64,000 bases of DNA from an uncultured Vibrio sp. (lineage in GTDB: Bacteria; Pseudomonadota; Gammaproteobacteria; Enterobacterales; Vibrionaceae), in NCBI RefSeq assembly GCF_963675395.1, contig NZ_OY776222.1, positions 620,001 through 684,000 on the forward strand, given 5' to 3'. The position numbers and the translations under genes were made by a program. The notes beneath the pieces are model-generated. The model saw nothing but the letters and a program-made list of their open reading frames with translations. It made no database searches and was not told the DNA's origin. Below, one piece after another: positions 63,085-64,000 of this stretch (within the stretch, counting starts at the first letter, position 1; the number at the start of each line of letters is the position of its first letter).

Positions 63085-64000
63085 ATGAAACTAAAAAACG
63101 GCGCACTGGTAGTATTGTTGAATTTAGCCGTAACCATGCCAAGTTACGCCAATGACCCATTTGCGGAACTCGATCAAGAGATAGAGCAGCTTACTGTTGA
63201 TGATACGGCTGAATTCGAGCAATGGTATGCAGCGCACCTGAAAGAGTTCAATCAGTGGCAGCAAGCGTATTTAGCTGACTGGGATAGCAAACAAAAGGCA
63301 TCCATTCAGAAATGGAGTGACAGCAAAATCTCCTCACCAGAAGTTATTGTCGTTTACGACAAGAAACACGACGCGCGAACGGTCGTAGATTTGGAGAAAG
63401 GTGAAGTCACGGTAAGCTATCTGCCAAAGAACGAAGATGAGACAAAGAAGAATCAAGAAGCCGAAATCGTCAATACTGTGATAGAAAATAACGCTCACTT
63501 GTGGGAACAGATTGGTGTTCCGCAACCCAGTGAGGCCAAACCTAACACGGTCGTTGTAGAAGAGGCGAAAGTTCAGAAAGAAACCTTCGAGCAAGTAAAG
63601 CGAAAAATCGAAGAGCAGACAGAGCGTCAAATGAGTCAGTTAGATATGTTTGTCGCTCAAGGGTCTTCAGTCTTGAGTGAACAAAAGACTGAACAACTTG
63701 TCTCTCAACAAAAAGAGGAGATGAACAAGCAAAAAGAAAAGCGCATCGTGAAGGTGAAGCAAGCGCTTGTTCAACAAGAGGAAAAACTGAAAAAGGCACC
63801 GCGAAAAGTAGTCGCTTATACCGTGAAAATCCCCAAGTCGTCTCTCTCTGAGCGTGCAAACAAATATTTACCTGCAATAAAGAAAGAGGCAGGGAAACGT
63901 CAGTTATCACCGGCGTTAGTACTTGCGATCATGCATGAAGAATCTCACTTTAACCCAAAAGCGAAATCTCACGTGCCTGCGTATGGATTGATGCAGATTG
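63085..64000 (+). CDS. MltC-like lytic murein transglycosylase, truncated by window
   Basis: The frame runs 305 codons to the window edge; start at 63085 (MKLKNGALVVLLNLAVTMPSYA, signal peptide) or 63067. Residues 24-230 resemble the DUF3393 N-terminal domain of MltC, with long charged helices. The SLT catalytic domain begins near SLSERANKYLPAIKKEAGKR; AIMHEESHFNPKAKS carries the catalytic Glu, and YGLMQI is the next core motif. It would cleave peptidoglycan glycan strands, making room for an envelope-spanning structure. Confidence 0.82.
   Translation, partial: MKLKNGALVVLLNLAVTMPSYANDPFAELDQEIEQLTVDDTAEFEQWYAAHLKEFNQWQQAYLADWDSKQKASIQKWSDSKISSPEVIVVYDKKHDARTVVDLEKGEVTVSYLPKNEDETKKNQEAEIVNTVIENNAHLWEQIGVPQPSEAKPNTVVVEEAKVQKETFEQVKRKIEEQTERQMSQLDMFVAQGSSVLSEQKTEQLVSQQKEEMNKQKEKRIVKVKQALVQQEEKLKKAPRKVVAYTVKIPKSSLSERANKYLPAIKKEAGKRQLSPALVLAIMHEESHFNPKAKSHVPAYGLMQI

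Noticed and set aside
62949..63155. Plus-strand 68-codon ORF overlapping the transglycosylase start
   Set aside because: It is out of frame across the end of one gene and the signal peptide of the next.
1..64000. CRISPR arrays, tRNA and rRNA genes, replication origin
   Set aside because: No spaced direct repeats, tRNA cloverleaf sequence, rRNA segments or iteron/DnaA-box clusters were noticed on reading.

Overview
The window looks like a Vibrio chromosome, most likely the Harveyi clade and probably chromosome 2. The basis is a Vibrio-type integron attC site, a capsule locus next to divergent malK / malEFG (as I recall for V. parahaemolyticus), a 19/22 match to the LuxR/OpaR/HapR quorum-sensing box, and several vibrio-type envelope genes. 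No database was searched. I see no rRNA, tRNA or CRISPR array.

Layout. 1-4,250 is an accessory patch: an IS1182-type transposase running off the left edge, three unrecognised small genes, and an integron attC split by an IS110/IS1111-family element, then a scrap of an IS3-family transposase. 4,363-9,432 is a TetR-regulated RND efflux operon. 9,600-11,500 holds two accessory genes, each behind a copy of the same promoter module; the second encodes a protein with a HEPN-like RX4H motif. 11,684-17,800 is mostly ordinary metabolism and signalling: an EAL phosphodiesterase, a HAD phosphatase, a 3-hydroxyisobutyrate-dehydrogenase-type reductase, a NemR-like operator ahead of an MDR reductase and GST pair, and a YqfB-like amidohydrolase.

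17,910-29,906 is an eleven-gene minus-strand capsule/exopolysaccharide operon: initiating transferase, outer-membrane barrel, Wza, Wzc, two glycosyltransferases, two NKWYS/sulfotransferase-like enzymes, Wzy, Wzx and a VanZ-like protein. 30,362-35,885 is the maltose ABC system around a shared regulatory region with many MalT-like boxes. 36,300-44,632 has a thioesterase, an alpha/beta hydrolase, an alkylsulfatase-like protein lacking the usual zinc motif beside a LysR gene, and a MocR regulator beside a decayed dioxygenase gene and a TSUP transporter.

44,594-50,834 looks like a transferred stress island: tandem-Usp protein, Lon-like protease and a conserved membrane-associated protein, interrupted by an IS630-family element and bounded by IS3 and IS630 debris. 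50,843-54,420 is an HD-GYP response regulator with a Cache sensor kinase, followed by a BCCT transporter.

56,792-64,000 is the most intriguing part: a compact operon of seven exported proteins (LPP20-like, two lipoproteins, FlgT/CsgG-like proteins, two unrecognised proteins and an MltC-like lytic transglycosylase cut by the window end), with a quorum-sensing box and possible CRP site upstream. It looks like an envelope-spanning assembly that I cannot match to a described system.
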